Source: Brachybacterium sp036311905 (GTDB lineage Bacteria > Actinomycetota > Actinomycetes > Actinomycetales > Dermabacteraceae). Taken from it: 64,000 bases of DNA. Below are positions 1 through 8,088 of this stretch, in pieces (positions within the stretch are counted from its first letter, which is position 1; every line of letters starts with the position of its first letter). Below the pieces are notes generated by a model, which saw only the letters and a list, made by a program, of their open reading frames with translations, searched no databases and had not been told where the DNA came from. The DNA is taken from NCBI RefSeq assembly GCF_036311905.1, contig NZ_JAZDCH010000012.1, positions 62,001 through 126,000 on the forward strand. The letters run 5' to 3'. The position numbers and the translations under genes are program-made.

Positions 1-444
1 CACGTCGTTGGTGGACTGGGCCAGGTTCACGTGGTTGTTGGGGTGCAGGTGGGCGTAGTCGCCCTTCTCCCGCCCCAGGATCTCGAGCGCGCGGTTGGCG
101 ATCACCTCGTTGGCGTTCATGTTCGTCGAGGTCCCGGCCCCGCCCTGGATCATGTCGACCACGAAGTGCTCGTGCAGCGCGCCGTCCGCGATCTCGGCGC
201 AGGCCTGCTCGATCGCGGCGGCGCGCTCGCCGTCGAGGGCGCCGAGGGCGTGGTTCGCGCGCGCGGCGGCGCGCTTGACCTGGGCGAGGGCCTCGATGAG
301 CCGGGGGAAGTGCGCCAGCGGCACCCCGGTGATGTGGAAGTTCTCCTGGGCGCGCAGGGTCTGCACCCCGTAGTACGCGTCGGCGGGCACTTCGCGATCG
401 CCGAGCAGGTCGTGCTCGAGGCGGGTCGCTCCGGGGGTGGTCAT
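1..444 (-). CDS. aspA: Aspartate ammonia-lyase, N-terminal part (runs off the window)
   Basis: First 148 codons of a fumarase/aspartase-superfamily enzyme that interconverts L-aspartate with fumarate and ammonia. The N-terminus has RLEHDLLGDREVPADAYYG followed by VQTLRAQENF, the usual aspartase opening. Further on, QGGAGTSTNMNANEVIANRA and the HPNNHVNLAQSTNDV segment are substrate-binding motifs of the superfamily. The ATG at 444 is preceded on the minus strand by a strong GGAGGAG ribosome site. The signature loop with the catalytic serine lies beyond position 1. Class II fumarase is the alternative, but the N-terminal motif favours aspartase. Confidence 0.9.
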   Translation of the reverse strand, partial: MTTPGATRLEHDLLGDREVPADAYYGVQTLRAQENFHITGVPLAHFPRLIEALAQVKRAAARANHALGALDGERAAAIEQACAEIADGALHEHFVVDMIQGGAGTSTNMNANEVIANRALEILGREKGDYAHLHPNNHVNLAQSTNDV

Positions 445-514
445 GGGGCTCCTCCAGATCGGGGCGGGGGCCGACGGCGCTGCCGGCCGCGGCCAGCGTA
501 GCCGCCCCTGCCCG

Positions 515-520
515 TAGCAT
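515..520 (+). promoter_or_regulatory. -10 box TAGCAT placed for leaderless transcription
   Basis: TAGCAT matches TAnnnT and ends exactly 6 nt before the GTG at 527. There is no Shine-Dalgarno in between, so transcription would begin at or next to the start codon. The same geometry recurs at several other genes in this window. Confidence 0.6.
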
Positions 521-526
521 GGGCCC

Positions 527-817
527 GTGCCGACTGATCGCTCCCCGTTCACCCTGCGCGCTGCGTTCCGGCGCCAGACGGTCCTCGCGATCGCGTTGCC
601 CGCCCTCGCGGTGATCGTCGCGGTCGGCGCGCTGTGGTCCGTGCCGATCGCCGGGGCGATGCTGTCCGCCCTGCTGGTGGGTCTCGCGGCCGCGCGGGCG
701 CTGCTGCCGGTGCGGGCCGTGGGGGCGCTCGCGGTGCGGCACCGGGCGGTGGACGTGGGCGTGCTGCTGCTGCTCGCCGTGGGCGTGGGCGTGCTCTCGC
801 TGTCCCCGAACCTCTGA
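527..817 (+). CDS. Small three-helix membrane protein (DUF3017-like)
   Basis: A 96-residue hydrophobic protein with about three predicted membrane segments (residues 18-37, 38-58 and 74-92) and a basic cytoplasmic N-terminus (RAAFRR). Size and topology resemble the actinobacterial DUF3017 family; I recognise no catalytic motif and assign no function. The GTG start is chosen because a -10-like TAGCAT ends 6 nt upstream and no ribosome-binding site exists, which suggests a leaderless message. It is divergent from aspA and followed 28 nt later by the amino-acid exporter gene. Confidence 0.65.
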   Translation: MPTDRSPFTLRAAFRRQTVLAIALPALAVIVAVGALWSVPIAGAMLSALLVGLAAARALLPVRAVGALAVRHRAVDVGVLLLLAVGVGVLSLSPNL

Positions 818-833
818 GCCCTCGCGGGTGTGG

Positions 834-839
834 CACGAT
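834..839 (+). promoter_or_regulatory. -10-like CACGAT placed for leaderless transcription of the exporter gene
   Basis: CACGAT keeps the A2 and T6 of TAnnnT and ends 6 nt before the GTG at 846. The identical hexamer with identical spacing precedes the aminotransferase start at 5800 on the other strand. Confidence 0.5.
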
Positions 840-845
840 CGATCC

Positions 846-2273
846 GTGCCCACCTCCTCCACCCGGCTCCATGCCGTGTTCGACCTCGCCATGCGGATCG
901 GGGAGGGGCTGCTGACCAACGGTGCGGCCGCCTCCGAGGTGACCGCGACCGTCCTGCGGATCACCAGCTCCTCCGGTCTGCGCAACGTCTCCGTCCAGGT
1001 CACCTTCGACGAGATCACCATCTCGTACCTGACCGACGAGACCTCGACACCCTTCACCCGGGTGCGCTCGGCGAGCGCGCGCGTGCAGGACTTCGCGCGC
1101 CTGGCCGCCTTCGAGGACGTCACCCACGGGTACATCACCGGCGCGATCGGCCTCGAGGAGGCGCGACGGCAGGTCGAGGCGATCCCGCAGTCGCCGCCCG
1201 CCTACCGGTTGCCGCTCGTGGTCGCCGGCTTCGCGATGATGGGCGGTGCGGCCGCGCTCAGCTTCGGCGCCGGCACCCTGGTGGTGATCACCGCGACCCT
1301 CGCCGCCGGCCTGCTGATCGCGGCGATGGAGGTCCTCGCCCGCCGGCACATCCCGCTGTTCTACGCGCAGGCCCTCGGCGGCTTCGTCGCGGTCTTCGCG
1401 GCGGTGCTGGTGAGCCTCGTGAACCCGAGCGTGAACTCCTCGATCGTGGTGGTCTCGTGCATCATCGTGCAGCTCGCGGGGCTCACCTCGATCGGTGCCG
1501 TGCAGGACGCCGTCACCGGCTGGTACGTGACCGCGGCGGGCCGGATCCTCGAGACGCTGATGCTCACCGTCGGCATCGTCGCCGGGGTCCGGGCCGGGAT
1601 GCTCCTCGCCGATCTGATCGGGGCGGACATCTCGGTGAGCGCCTCGATGCCGCTGTCGCTCACCACCGTGCTGGTGGTGATCGTCTCCGGGGTCGGGATG
1701 GGCCTGGGGTACGGCGTCGGCACCCAGGTTCCGTGGCGGGTGCTGCCCTGGATCTCGGTCGTCGCGGCGGTCTCCGGGCTCGTCGCCCACCTGCTCACCT
1801 CCCTCGCGCTCGAGCGCGTGTACGTGGTCGCGATCGTCGCCTTCGGGGCGGGCGCCCTCGCCGCCGTGCTCGGCGACCGGCTGCGCGCCCCCGCGCTCCT
1901 GTTCGTGATGGGCGGGATCATCCCGCTGGTGCCCGGCAGCCTCATCTACCGCGGATTGCTCGCCCTCGGGGACGACGTCATGGGCGGCATCGGCGAGCTC
2001 TTCGGTGCGGGGGAGATCGCCGTCGGGATCGCCGCGGGCGCCGTGTTGGGCCAGCTCCTCGCCTCCCGGGCGCTGCCGCTGTTCCGCCGCTCGGGCATCG
2101 CCTACACCCCCAGCATCTCCTCCCCGTTCACGACCCTGCGCCGTCGGCGGCTGACGCTCGGCTCGCGACGCTCCCGCCGCCGCGGCACCCCGGTGATCGA
2201 GCCGTCGACGATGACGGGGGAGATGACGGCCCTGAACCCGGCCCTGTTCGAGGACGAGGGCGAGGGCCGCTGA
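846..2273 (+). CDS. thrE: Threonine/serine exporter (ThrE family)
   Basis: A 475-residue integral membrane protein. Residues 1-130 form a soluble ThrE-type domain (AMRIGEGLLTNGAAASEV, then SVQVTFDEITISYLTDE). About ten hydrophobic segments fill residues 130-425, ending with the second ThrE-type half around MGGIIPLVPGSLIYRG. The arrangement and length match Corynebacterium ThrE, which exports threonine and serine using the proton gradient. Family assignment is firm; the substrate is inferred. The charged C-terminus (residues 430-475) is probably cytoplasmic. GTG 846 is preferred over an in-frame GTG at 828 because of the -10-like box 6 nt upstream. Confidence 0.85.
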   Translation: MPTSSTRLHAVFDLAMRIGEGLLTNGAAASEVTATVLRITSSSGLRNVSVQVTFDEITISYLTDETSTPFTRVRSASARVQDFARLAAFEDVTHGYITGAIGLEEARRQVEAIPQSPPAYRLPLVVAGFAMMGGAAALSFGAGTLVVITATLAAGLLIAAMEVLARRHIPLFYAQALGGFVAVFAAVLVSLVNPSVNSSIVVVSCIIVQLAGLTSIGAVQDAVTGWYVTAAGRILETLMLTVGIVAGVRAGMLLADLIGADISVSASMPLSLTTVLVVIVSGVGMGLGYGVGTQVPWRVLPWISVVAAVSGLVAHLLTSLALERVYVVAIVAFGAGALAAVLGDRLRAPALLFVMGGIIPLVPGSLIYRGLLALGDDVMGGIGELFGAGEIAVGIAAGAVLGQLLASRALPLFRRSGIAYTPSISSPFTTLRRRRLTLGSRRSRRRGTPVIEPSTMTGEMTALNPALFEDEGEGR

Positions 2274-2277
2274 CGGC

Positions 2278-2283
2278 TACACT
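2278..2283 (+). promoter_or_regulatory. galK promoter -10 box TACACT
   Basis: TACACT (TAnnnT) lies just after the exporter stop codon. The predicted transcription start is near 2290, giving a leader of about 29 nt with a GGAAGGA ribosome site before the galK ATG. No convincing -35 is visible. Confidence 0.45.
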
Positions 2284-2318
2284 GGCCGACGCCCTCTCAC
2301 ACCCTCGGAAGGACCACC

Positions 2319-3518
2319 ATGACCTCGACCGCCGTCGCGCTGTCCGCAGCCCCCGCCCGCGAGGAGGCCGCAGCCCGCGCAGAGGCTCGGTTCGTCGAGT
2401 CCTTCGGGTATGCGCCCGACGGCGTATGGTCCGCCCCGGGCCGCGTCAACATCATCGGCGAGCACGTCGACTACCAGGACGGGCTCTGCCTCCCGATGGC
2501 GATCTCGCACCGCTGCTTCGCCGCCGCGGCCCGTACCCCCACCGACCGGGTGCGTCTGCGCTCGGTGCAGGACGACGTGGTGCTCGACCTCGACGCCCAG
2601 CAGCTCGAGCCCGGCGCCGTCGAGGGCTGGCCCGCCTACGTGGCCGGCGTGCTGTGGGCGCTGCGCCCCTACATCTCCGGCGCCGTCACCCAGGGCATGG
2701 ACATCCTCATCGACGGCCAGGTGCCGCTCGGCGCGGGCCTGTCCAGCTCCGCCGCCCTCGAGTGCGCCGCCGCCGAGGCGATCGAGGCGCTGCTCGGCCT
2801 CGGCACCACGCGCCTGCAGCGGGTGCGCGCCGCGATCACCGCCGAGACCGACTTCGCCGGGGCCTCGACCGGTGGCCTGGACCAGTCCGCCTCGGTGCTC
2901 TCCCGCGCCGGACACGCCCTGTTCCTGGACTGCCGTGACTTCTCCACCCGGCCCGTGCCGTGGGACCTCGCCTCCCAGGGGTTGGCCCTGCTGATCACCG
3001 ACACCCGCGCCGAGCACTCCCACGTCGACGGCGAGTACACCGCGCGCCGTGCCGACAGCGAGCGGGCCGCCGCCGAGCTGGGCGTCGCGACCCTGCGCGA
3101 CGCCGCCGTGGCGGACGTCGAGAGGATCGCGGATCCGCTGGTGCGCCGCCGCGCCCACCATGTCGTCACCGAGATCCAGCGCGTGCGCGAGTTCGACGAG
3201 CTCCTCGCCGCCGGGACCGTCCGCGAGAACGTCGCGGCCCTCGGCACACTGTTGAACGCCTCCCACGACTCGCTGCGCGACGACTACGAGGTGACCGTCC
3301 CCCAGCTCGACGTGGCCGTCGATGCCGCCCGCGACGCGGGCGCCCACGGGGCGCGCATGACCGGCGGCGGCTTCGGCGGCTCCACCATCGCCCTGATCGA
3401 GGCCGACGCCGCCGAGCAGGTCGCGAGCACCATCGCCGCGGCCTTCGCCGAGCAGGGCTTCACCGCTCCGCAGTTCTTCCTGGCCCTCCCGGAGGAAGGG
3501 GCGGGACAGGACCGCTGA
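2319..3518 (+). CDS. galK: Galactokinase
   Basis: A 399-residue GHMP kinase that phosphorylates galactose at C1 with ATP in the Leloir pathway. The family signature GRVNIIGEHVDY is at about residues 43-54. The phosphate-binding loop PLGAGLSSSAALE is at about 131-143, the catalytic-base segment STGGLDQSAS at about 187, and GARMTGGGFGGSTIAL near residue 347. ATG with GGAAGGA 6 nt upstream. No galT or galE is in the window. Its 3' end overlaps the end of the convergent adenosine-deaminase-family gene by 59 bp. Confidence 0.95.
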   Translation: MTSTAVALSAAPAREEAAARAEARFVESFGYAPDGVWSAPGRVNIIGEHVDYQDGLCLPMAISHRCFAAAARTPTDRVRLRSVQDDVVLDLDAQQLEPGAVEGWPAYVAGVLWALRPYISGAVTQGMDILIDGQVPLGAGLSSSAALECAAAEAIEALLGLGTTRLQRVRAAITAETDFAGASTGGLDQSASVLSRAGHALFLDCRDFSTRPVPWDLASQGLALLITDTRAEHSHVDGEYTARRADSERAAAELGVATLRDAAVADVERIADPLVRRRAHHVVTEIQRVREFDELLAAGTVRENVAALGTLLNASHDSLRDDYEVTVPQLDVAVDAARDAGAHGARMTGGGFGGSTIALIEADAAEQVASTIAAAFAEQGFTAPQFFLALPEEGAGQDR

Positions 3519-4515
3519 GCCACTCCCGCACCCCGGCGAGCAGGCGCTCCTGCACGGCGGCCGGGGCGGCGGAGAGCCGGATCGAGGAGGCCGCGAGGGC
3601 GGCCAGACCCGCGTCGTCGATGCCCATCGCCCGGGCGGTGCGGTACTGGTCCACAAGGCGCGAGCCGAACAGCAGCGGGTCGTCGGCGCCGAGCGCCACC
3701 TGAGCGCCCGCGTCGAGGAGGGCCCGCAGGGGGACCAGCTCCGGTGCGGCGACCACGCCGAGTGCGGCATTCGAGGCGGGGCACACCTCGAGGCCGATGC
3801 CGGCCGCGACGATCCGCTCGAGCAGCGCCGGGTCCTCCGCCGAGCGCACCCCGTGGCCGAGCCGGTGCGGCCCGAGGTGGTCGACCACCTGGGCCACGTG
3901 CATCGGTCCCAGCAACTCCCCGCCGTGCGGGACCGACAGCAGTCCCGCCTCGCGGGCGATCCGGAAGGCTCCGGCGAACTCGGCGGTCGCGCCGCGACGC
4001 TCGTCGTTGGACAGGCCGAAGCCGACCACACGCCCCGCATGGCGCACGGCGAGGCGGGCGAGGGTGCGGGCGTCCAGCGGGTGGCGGGTGCGGGAGGCGG
4101 CGACGACGATGCCGAGGCTCACGCCCGTGGCGCGCTCGGCCCGCTCCGCCTCGTCCAGGACGATCTCGAGGGCCGGGGTGATGCCGCCGACGAAAGGGGC
4201 GTAGCTCGTCGGGTCGACCTGCAGCTCGAGCCGCCCGGAGCCCTCCGCGGCATCGTCCTCCGCAGCCTCCCGCACGATGCGCCGCATCGCCGCCTCGGAG
4301 TCGACGACGGCGCGGGCCGTGTCGTACTGCCGCTGGAAGCGGAACCAGCCGCGACGGGTGGGCTCGACCGAGAGCGCCTCGTCGTCCGTGAGGGAGCGGG
4401 GCAGCCGGATCGAGCGCTCGGCGGCGAGCTCGCGCAGGGTCCGAAGGCGCATCGACCCGGTGAAGTGCAGGTGCAGATGCGCCTTCGGCAGCGCCGCGAG
4501 ATCCCGGCCGGTCAC
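3460..4515 (-). CDS. add: Adenosine deaminase family protein
   Basis: A 351-residue TIM-barrel amidohydrolase. The zinc and catalytic residues of adenosine deaminase are present: HxH in HLHLHFTGS near residue 16, HGGE near 198, LGHGVR near 221 and GADDPLLF near 278. The Asp that follows the HxH motif in classical enzymes (D19 in mouse ADA) is Thr here, so adenosine is likely but not certain as substrate. It would make inosine for purine salvage. Its stop lies inside the 3' end of galK (59-bp convergent overlap), and its start is 14 nt downstream of the aspC stop, so the two are probably co-transcribed. Confidence 0.8.
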   Translation of the reverse strand: MTGRDLAALPKAHLHLHFTGSMRLRTLRELAAERSIRLPRSLTDDEALSVEPTRRGWFRFQRQYDTARAVVDSEAAMRRIVREAAEDDAAEGSGRLELQVDPTSYAPFVGGITPALEIVLDEAERAERATGVSLGIVVAASRTRHPLDARTLARLAVRHAGRVVGFGLSNDERRGATAEFAGAFRIAREAGLLSVPHGGELLGPMHVAQVVDHLGPHRLGHGVRSAEDPALLERIVAAGIGLEVCPASNAALGVVAAPELVPLRALLDAGAQVALGADDPLLFGSRLVDQYRTARAMGIDDAGLAALAASSIRLSAAPAAVQERLLAGVREWLSGPVPPLPPGGPGRTAER

Positions 4516-4528
4516 TGGACCCGCGGCG

Positions 4529-5800
4529 TCACTCGGAGAGCAGGGCGATGACCCGGTCGATGCCCGCGGCGAGATCCTCGTCGTTGAGCGCGTAGGAGAA
4601 GCGCAGATGACCGGGGGCGCCGAAGGCCTCGCCCGGCACGGCCGCGACCTCCGCCTCCTCGAGGATCACGGTCGCGAGCTCGGCCGAGGTGGTCACCTCG
4701 CGGCCGCGCACGGTGCGACCGAGCGCCCCGGAGACGTCCGGGAAGGCGTAGAAGGCACCGGTGGGCGTGGGGACCGTGAAGCCGGGCACCGCGGAGAGCT
4801 TCTCGACGATGGCGCGGCGCCGACGGTCGAAGGCGGTGCGCATCTCATCGACCGGCTCCATCGGCCCGGTGAGCGCCGCGAGCGCCGCCCGCTGCGCGAT
4901 GTTGTTGACGTTCGAGGTGAGGTGCGACTGCAGGTTCGCCGCGGCCTTGATGACGTCCGCCGGACCGATCATCCACCCGACCCGCCAGCCGGTCATCGCG
5001 AAGGTCTTCGCGACGCCGCCGAGGATCACGGTGGTGTCGGCGAGCTCGGGGACCGCGCGCAGGATCGAGGTGAACTCGACGCCGTCGTAGGTGAGGTGCT
5101 GGTAGATCTCGTCGGTGATCACCCAGATCCCGTGCTCGAGCGCCCAGCGGCCGATCTCGGCGAGCTGCTCCGCGCTGAGCACGGCCCCGGTGGGGTTGGA
5201 CGGCGAGCAGACCAGGACAGCGCGGGTGCGCTCGGTGCGAGCCGCCTCGAGCTGCTCGAGGGTGGGGACGTACCCCTGGTCCACGCCGGCGAGCACCGGG
5301 ACCTCGACGCCACCTGCGAGGCGGATCGCCTCGGGGTAGGTGGTCCAGTACGGGGCGGGCAGGATGACCTCGTCACCCGGGTCGAGCAGGGTCGCGAAGG
5401 CCTGGTAGACGGCCTGCTTTCCGCCGTTGGTGACGAGGGTCTGCGCCGCGTCGAAGGGGACCGAGGTGGAGGCGGTGGCGGCCTCGGCGAGAGCCTGGCG
5501 CAGCGCTGGCAGCCCGGCGGCGGGGGAGTAGCGGTGGGAGGCCGGGTCCTGCGCGGCCTCGATCGCGGCATCCACGATGTGCTGCGGCGTGGGGAAGTCC
5601 GGCTCGCCCGCGCCGAAGCCGATCACCGGGCGGCCTGCGGCCTTGAGGGCCTTCGCCGTCGCGTCCACCGCGAGGGTGGCGGAGGGGGCGATGGCGCCGA
5701 CGCGCCGCGAGATACGGCGCGGGGCGGCGGATGTCTCGGTGCTGAGCGGGGAGCTGGGGGAGCCGGTGGGGCTGGCGGGGTGCGCGTCGTCGGTGGTCAC
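4529..5800 (-). CDS. aspC: Aspartate aminotransferase (class I PLP enzyme)
   Basis: A 423-residue fold-type I aminotransferase. It shows the substrate-arginine segment IGFGAGEPDFPTP, the cofactor Asn in SNPTGAVLS, Asp/Tyr in VITDEIYQHL, and the lysine that holds PLP in VAKTFAMTGWRVG. It transfers the amino group between aspartate and 2-oxoglutarate; specificity is inferred. The start is taken as the GTG at 5800, not the upstream ORF limit: homology begins there, and CACGAT sits 6 nt before it, so the gene looks leaderless. This gene ahead of tRNA-Trp/secE/nusG is a familiar actinobacterial arrangement. Confidence 0.85.
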   Translation of the reverse strand: MTTDDAHPASPTGSPSSPLSTETSAAPRRISRRVGAIAPSATLAVDATAKALKAAGRPVIGFGAGEPDFPTPQHIVDAAIEAAQDPASHRYSPAAGLPALRQALAEAATASTSVPFDAAQTLVTNGGKQAVYQAFATLLDPGDEVILPAPYWTTYPEAIRLAGGVEVPVLAGVDQGYVPTLEQLEAARTERTRAVLVCSPSNPTGAVLSAEQLAEIGRWALEHGIWVITDEIYQHLTYDGVEFTSILRAVPELADTTVILGGVAKTFAMTGWRVGWMIGPADVIKAAANLQSHLTSNVNNIAQRAALAALTGPMEPVDEMRTAFDRRRRAIVEKLSAVPGFTVPTPTGAFYAFPDVSGALGRTVRGREVTTSAELATVILEEAEVAAVPGEAFGAPGHLRFSYALNDEDLAAGIDRVIALLSE

Positions 5801-5806
5801 CGGGCC

Positions 5807-5812
5807 ATCGTG
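5807..5812 (-). promoter_or_regulatory. -10-like CACGAT placed for leaderless aspC
   Basis: Read on the minus strand, CACGAT ends 6 nt before the GTG at 5800. It has the same hexamer and spacing as at the exporter gene start (834-839). Confidence 0.5.
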
Positions 5813-5956
5813 GCAGAGGACGGCCCGGCGTGCCAGGCGATCACGAGGAGTGGGCGGGAGCGCGCCCCGAGCGCGCTCAGAGCGTCCCGGAGCGCGGTGG
5901 GACATCCCGCGATGTGATCTGCTTCCAGGCGATTCGCCCGCAAGCCGCTGGACTTG

Positions 5957-5962
5957 TATGCT
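5957..5962 (+). promoter_or_regulatory. tRNA-Trp promoter -10 box TATGCT
   Basis: TATGCT lies about 70 nt before the tRNA and is identical to the rpoB -10 box at 14431. No clear -35 is seen at 17-18 nt. The rest of 5801-6033 shows no gene. Confidence 0.4.
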
Positions 5963-6033
5963 GATCGCTGGTCAGAAACGCCGCCCCTCCTCGGAGGGTC
6001 GCGATCCTGGCTCGCGAGGGGTCTCCCCCGCGA

Positions 6034-6106
6034 AGGGCAGTGGCGCAATTGGTAGCGCAGCGGTCTCCAAAACCGCAGGTTGCAGGTTCGAGCCCTGTCT
6101 GCCCTG
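6034..6106 (+). tRNA. trnW: tRNA-Trp (anticodon CCA)
   Basis: A 73-nt cloverleaf. The acceptor stem AGGGCAG pairs with CTGCCCT (6099-6105) with discriminator G. The D-arm is GCGCAATTGGTAGCGC, the anticodon loop CTCCAAA gives anticodon CCA, and the T-arm has the GGTTCGA core. The 3' CCA is not encoded. Tryptophan tRNA directly before secE is common in actinobacteria. Confidence 0.95.
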
Positions 6107-6111
6107 CCGGT

Positions 6112-6135
6112 CCGGCCGGGGTCACCCCCGGCCGG
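6112..6135. terminator. Hairpin between tRNA-Trp and secE
   Basis: A perfect 10-bp stem (CCGGCCGGGG / CCCCGGCCGG) with a TCAC loop, 5 nt after the tRNA. There is no T-tract. It may end tRNA transcription, attenuate secE expression or act as a processing structure. Confidence 0.45.
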
Positions 6136-6155
6136 GCGCGGATGACCTCGACCAG

Positions 6156-6443
6156 ATGGGACAGCCCCCTGTGAACTCCAGCCAGAACGCTCCGTCGACG
6201 CCCACCACGGGTGACGCGCAGGGCTCCGGGTCCTCGAACCCGTTCCTGGCCATCGGACTGTTCATCCGGCAGATCCTCGCGGAGCTGCGGAAGGTCGTCG
6301 TGCCGACCCGGCGCGAGCTGCTGGTCTACTCGGTCACCGTCCTGGCCTTCGTCATCGTGATGATCGTGCTGATCTTCGGCCTCGACGCCGCGTTCAGCTG
6401 GCTGTCCCGGGTCGCGTTCACGGTCCCCGACGCGGGGCTCTGA
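6156..6443 (+). CDS. secE: Preprotein translocase subunit SecE
   Basis: A 95-residue single-span membrane protein of the SecYEG channel. A polar N-terminus is followed by the conserved amphipathic segment FIRQILAELRKVVVPTRREL (residues 35-54) and one membrane helix (residues 57-77), the standard short actinobacterial SecE. The start is uncertain: ATG 6156 or GTG 6171, neither with a good ribosome site. It lies between tRNA-Trp and nusG, as in most bacteria. Confidence 0.9.
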   Translation: MGQPPVNSSQNAPSTPTTGDAQGSGSSNPFLAIGLFIRQILAELRKVVVPTRRELLVYSVTVLAFVIVMIVLIFGLDAAFSWLSRVAFTVPDAGL

Positions 6444-6487
6444 GCCCCCTTCGTCCCCTACGCCGTCTGGAAGGCAGAAACCCGCTG

Positions 6488-7480
6488 ATGAGCGAGCAGA
6501 CCTCGACCCCCGATGAGTCCTACCAGGACGCCGACGACTCCCTGTCGTTCTCGGCGTCCGCGCCCGAGCAGTCGGCCGATGACGCGCTGGTCGACCTGGA
6601 GCCGTCGGACGAGGACCTGGCCGGCGCGGAGGATCCCTTCGCCGCCGAGCAGGACGAGGCCTACGACGCCGAGCAGCCCGCCGAGTCGGAGGAGCCCGCC
6701 GCGGACGAGGCCGACGTCGACTCGGACCTGGCCGATGAGCCCGTCGACGCCGATGAGTCGTCCGACGTCGACGAGTCCGACGATGAGCCGTTCGACGTCG
6801 ACGAGTCCGTCGATGAGCCGTCCGACGCCGACGAGTCCGACGAGGAGGACGAGGAGGCCGAGGAGGCCGAGGCTGATCCGCTGCTCGAGCTGAAGATGCA
6901 CCTCCGTGCCGCCCCCGGCGAGTGGTACGTCATCCACTCCTACTCCGGTCACGAGAACCGGGTGAAGACCCAGCTGGCCACGCGCACCGAGACCCAGGAC
7001 ATGGAGGAGTACATCTTCGAGGTCCAGGTCCCGATGGAGGACGCGACCGAGGTCAAGAACGGCCAGAAGAAGATGGTCCGCCGTGTGCGCATCCCCGGCT
7101 ACGTGCTGGTGCGCATGGACCTGACCACCGAGTCCTGGCGCGTCGTCCGCGACACCCCGGGCGTTACCGGCTTCGTCGGCGACGCGACCGACCCGACGCC
7201 GCTGACCTTCGACGAGATCTACTCGATGCTCGCACCGTCCGTCGGCCTGCCCGAGAAGAAGCGCTCCGCCGGTGGTTCCGCCCCGAAGGCCGCCGCCGCG
7301 CAGAAGGTGCCCGACTTCCAGATCGGCGAGTCCGTCACGGTCATGGACGGCCCCTTCGAGACCATGCCCGCGACCATCAACGAGATCCACGCCGAGGCGC
7401 AGAAGCTGCAGGTGCTGGTCTCCATCTTCGGCCGCGAGACGCCGGTCGAGCTCGCCTTCGACCAGGTCGCCAAGATCTGA
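6488..7480 (+). CDS. nusG: Transcription termination/antitermination factor NusG with long acidic N-terminus
   Basis: A 330-residue NusG. Residues 1-135 are an acidic low-complexity extension rich in Asp, Glu, Ser and Ala, with repeated DVDES/DEPSD blocks. The NGN domain that binds RNA polymerase starts at EWYVIHSYSGHENRVK (about residue 145). The KOW domain, contacting Rho or ribosomal protein S10, covers about 275-330 (IGESVTVMDGPFETMPATI). E. coli NusG is about 180 residues; actinobacterial NusG is often extended at the N-terminus, and here the tail exceeds 40% of the protein. It follows secE by 44 nt. Confidence 0.95.
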   Translation: MSEQTSTPDESYQDADDSLSFSASAPEQSADDALVDLEPSDEDLAGAEDPFAAEQDEAYDAEQPAESEEPAADEADVDSDLADEPVDADESSDVDESDDEPFDVDESVDEPSDADESDEEDEEAEEAEADPLLELKMHLRAAPGEWYVIHSYSGHENRVKTQLATRTETQDMEEYIFEVQVPMEDATEVKNGQKKMVRRVRIPGYVLVRMDLTTESWRVVRDTPGVTGFVGDATDPTPLTFDEIYSMLAPSVGLPEKKRSAGGSAPKAAAAQKVPDFQIGESVTVMDGPFETMPATINEIHAEAQKLQVLVSIFGRETPVELAFDQVAKI

Positions 7481-7528
7481 CCGGTCTGCCGGTCCGCGGA
7501 GTACGACCAGGATCACGCCAGATTCCGG

Positions 7529-7557
7529 TCGACTCCCGCGCGGCGCGCTAGTAGCGT
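7529..7557 (+). promoter_or_regulatory. rplK-rplA promoter
   Basis: TCGACT (7529-7534), a 17-bp spacer and TAGCGT (7552-7557). The predicted start near 7564 leaves a leader of about 88 nt before rplK. Confidence 0.55.
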
Positions 7558-7651
7558 CGCACCCTGGGCCCTCCGTGCGCGCACGGGGGTCCGCAGTGGG
7601 AGGAGCCGTGATGAGCTCCGCCCGTACCACGTCCCAGAAGAGGAGGAGTCG

Positions 7652-8083
7652 ATGGCTCCCAAGAAGAAGATCGCGAGCATCATCAAGCTCCAGATCCAGG
7701 CCGGCCAGGCCACTCCTGCGCCGCCCGTGGGTCCCGCGCTCGGCGCTGCCGGCGTGAACATGATGGAGTTCGTGAAGGCGTACAACGATCGCACCGCGGA
7801 CATGCGCGGCAACATCGTGCCCGTGGAGATCACGGTCTACGAGGATCGTTCGTTCACCTTCATCACCAAGACCCCGCCGGCCGCCGAGCTCATCAAGAAG
7901 GCCGCTGGCCTGCAGAAGGGCTCCGCGACCCCGCACACGGTCAAGGTCGGCAAGCTGACCCAGGCTCAGGTCCGCGAGATCGCGGAGACCAAGATGCCTG
8001 ATCTGAACGCGAACGACATCGAGGCCGCGGCGAAAATCGTCGAGGGCACCGCTCGTTCCATGGGCATCACGGTGGAGGGCTGA
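7652..8083 (+). CDS. rplK: 50S ribosomal protein L11
   Basis: A 143-residue uL11 with the conserved N-terminal sequence KLQIQAGQATPAPPVGPALG and the rRNA-binding C-terminal domain (TPPAAELIKKAAGL). It forms the GTPase-associated centre with L10/L12. The ATG follows an AGGAGGAG ribosome site. It is co-transcribed with rplA, 5 nt downstream. Confidence 0.97.
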   Translation: MAPKKKIASIIKLQIQAGQATPAPPVGPALGAAGVNMMEFVKAYNDRTADMRGNIVPVEITVYEDRSFTFITKTPPAAELIKKAAGLQKGSATPHTVKVGKLTQAQVREIAETKMPDLNANDIEAAAKIVEGTARSMGITVEG

Positions 8084-8088
8084 TCCAG

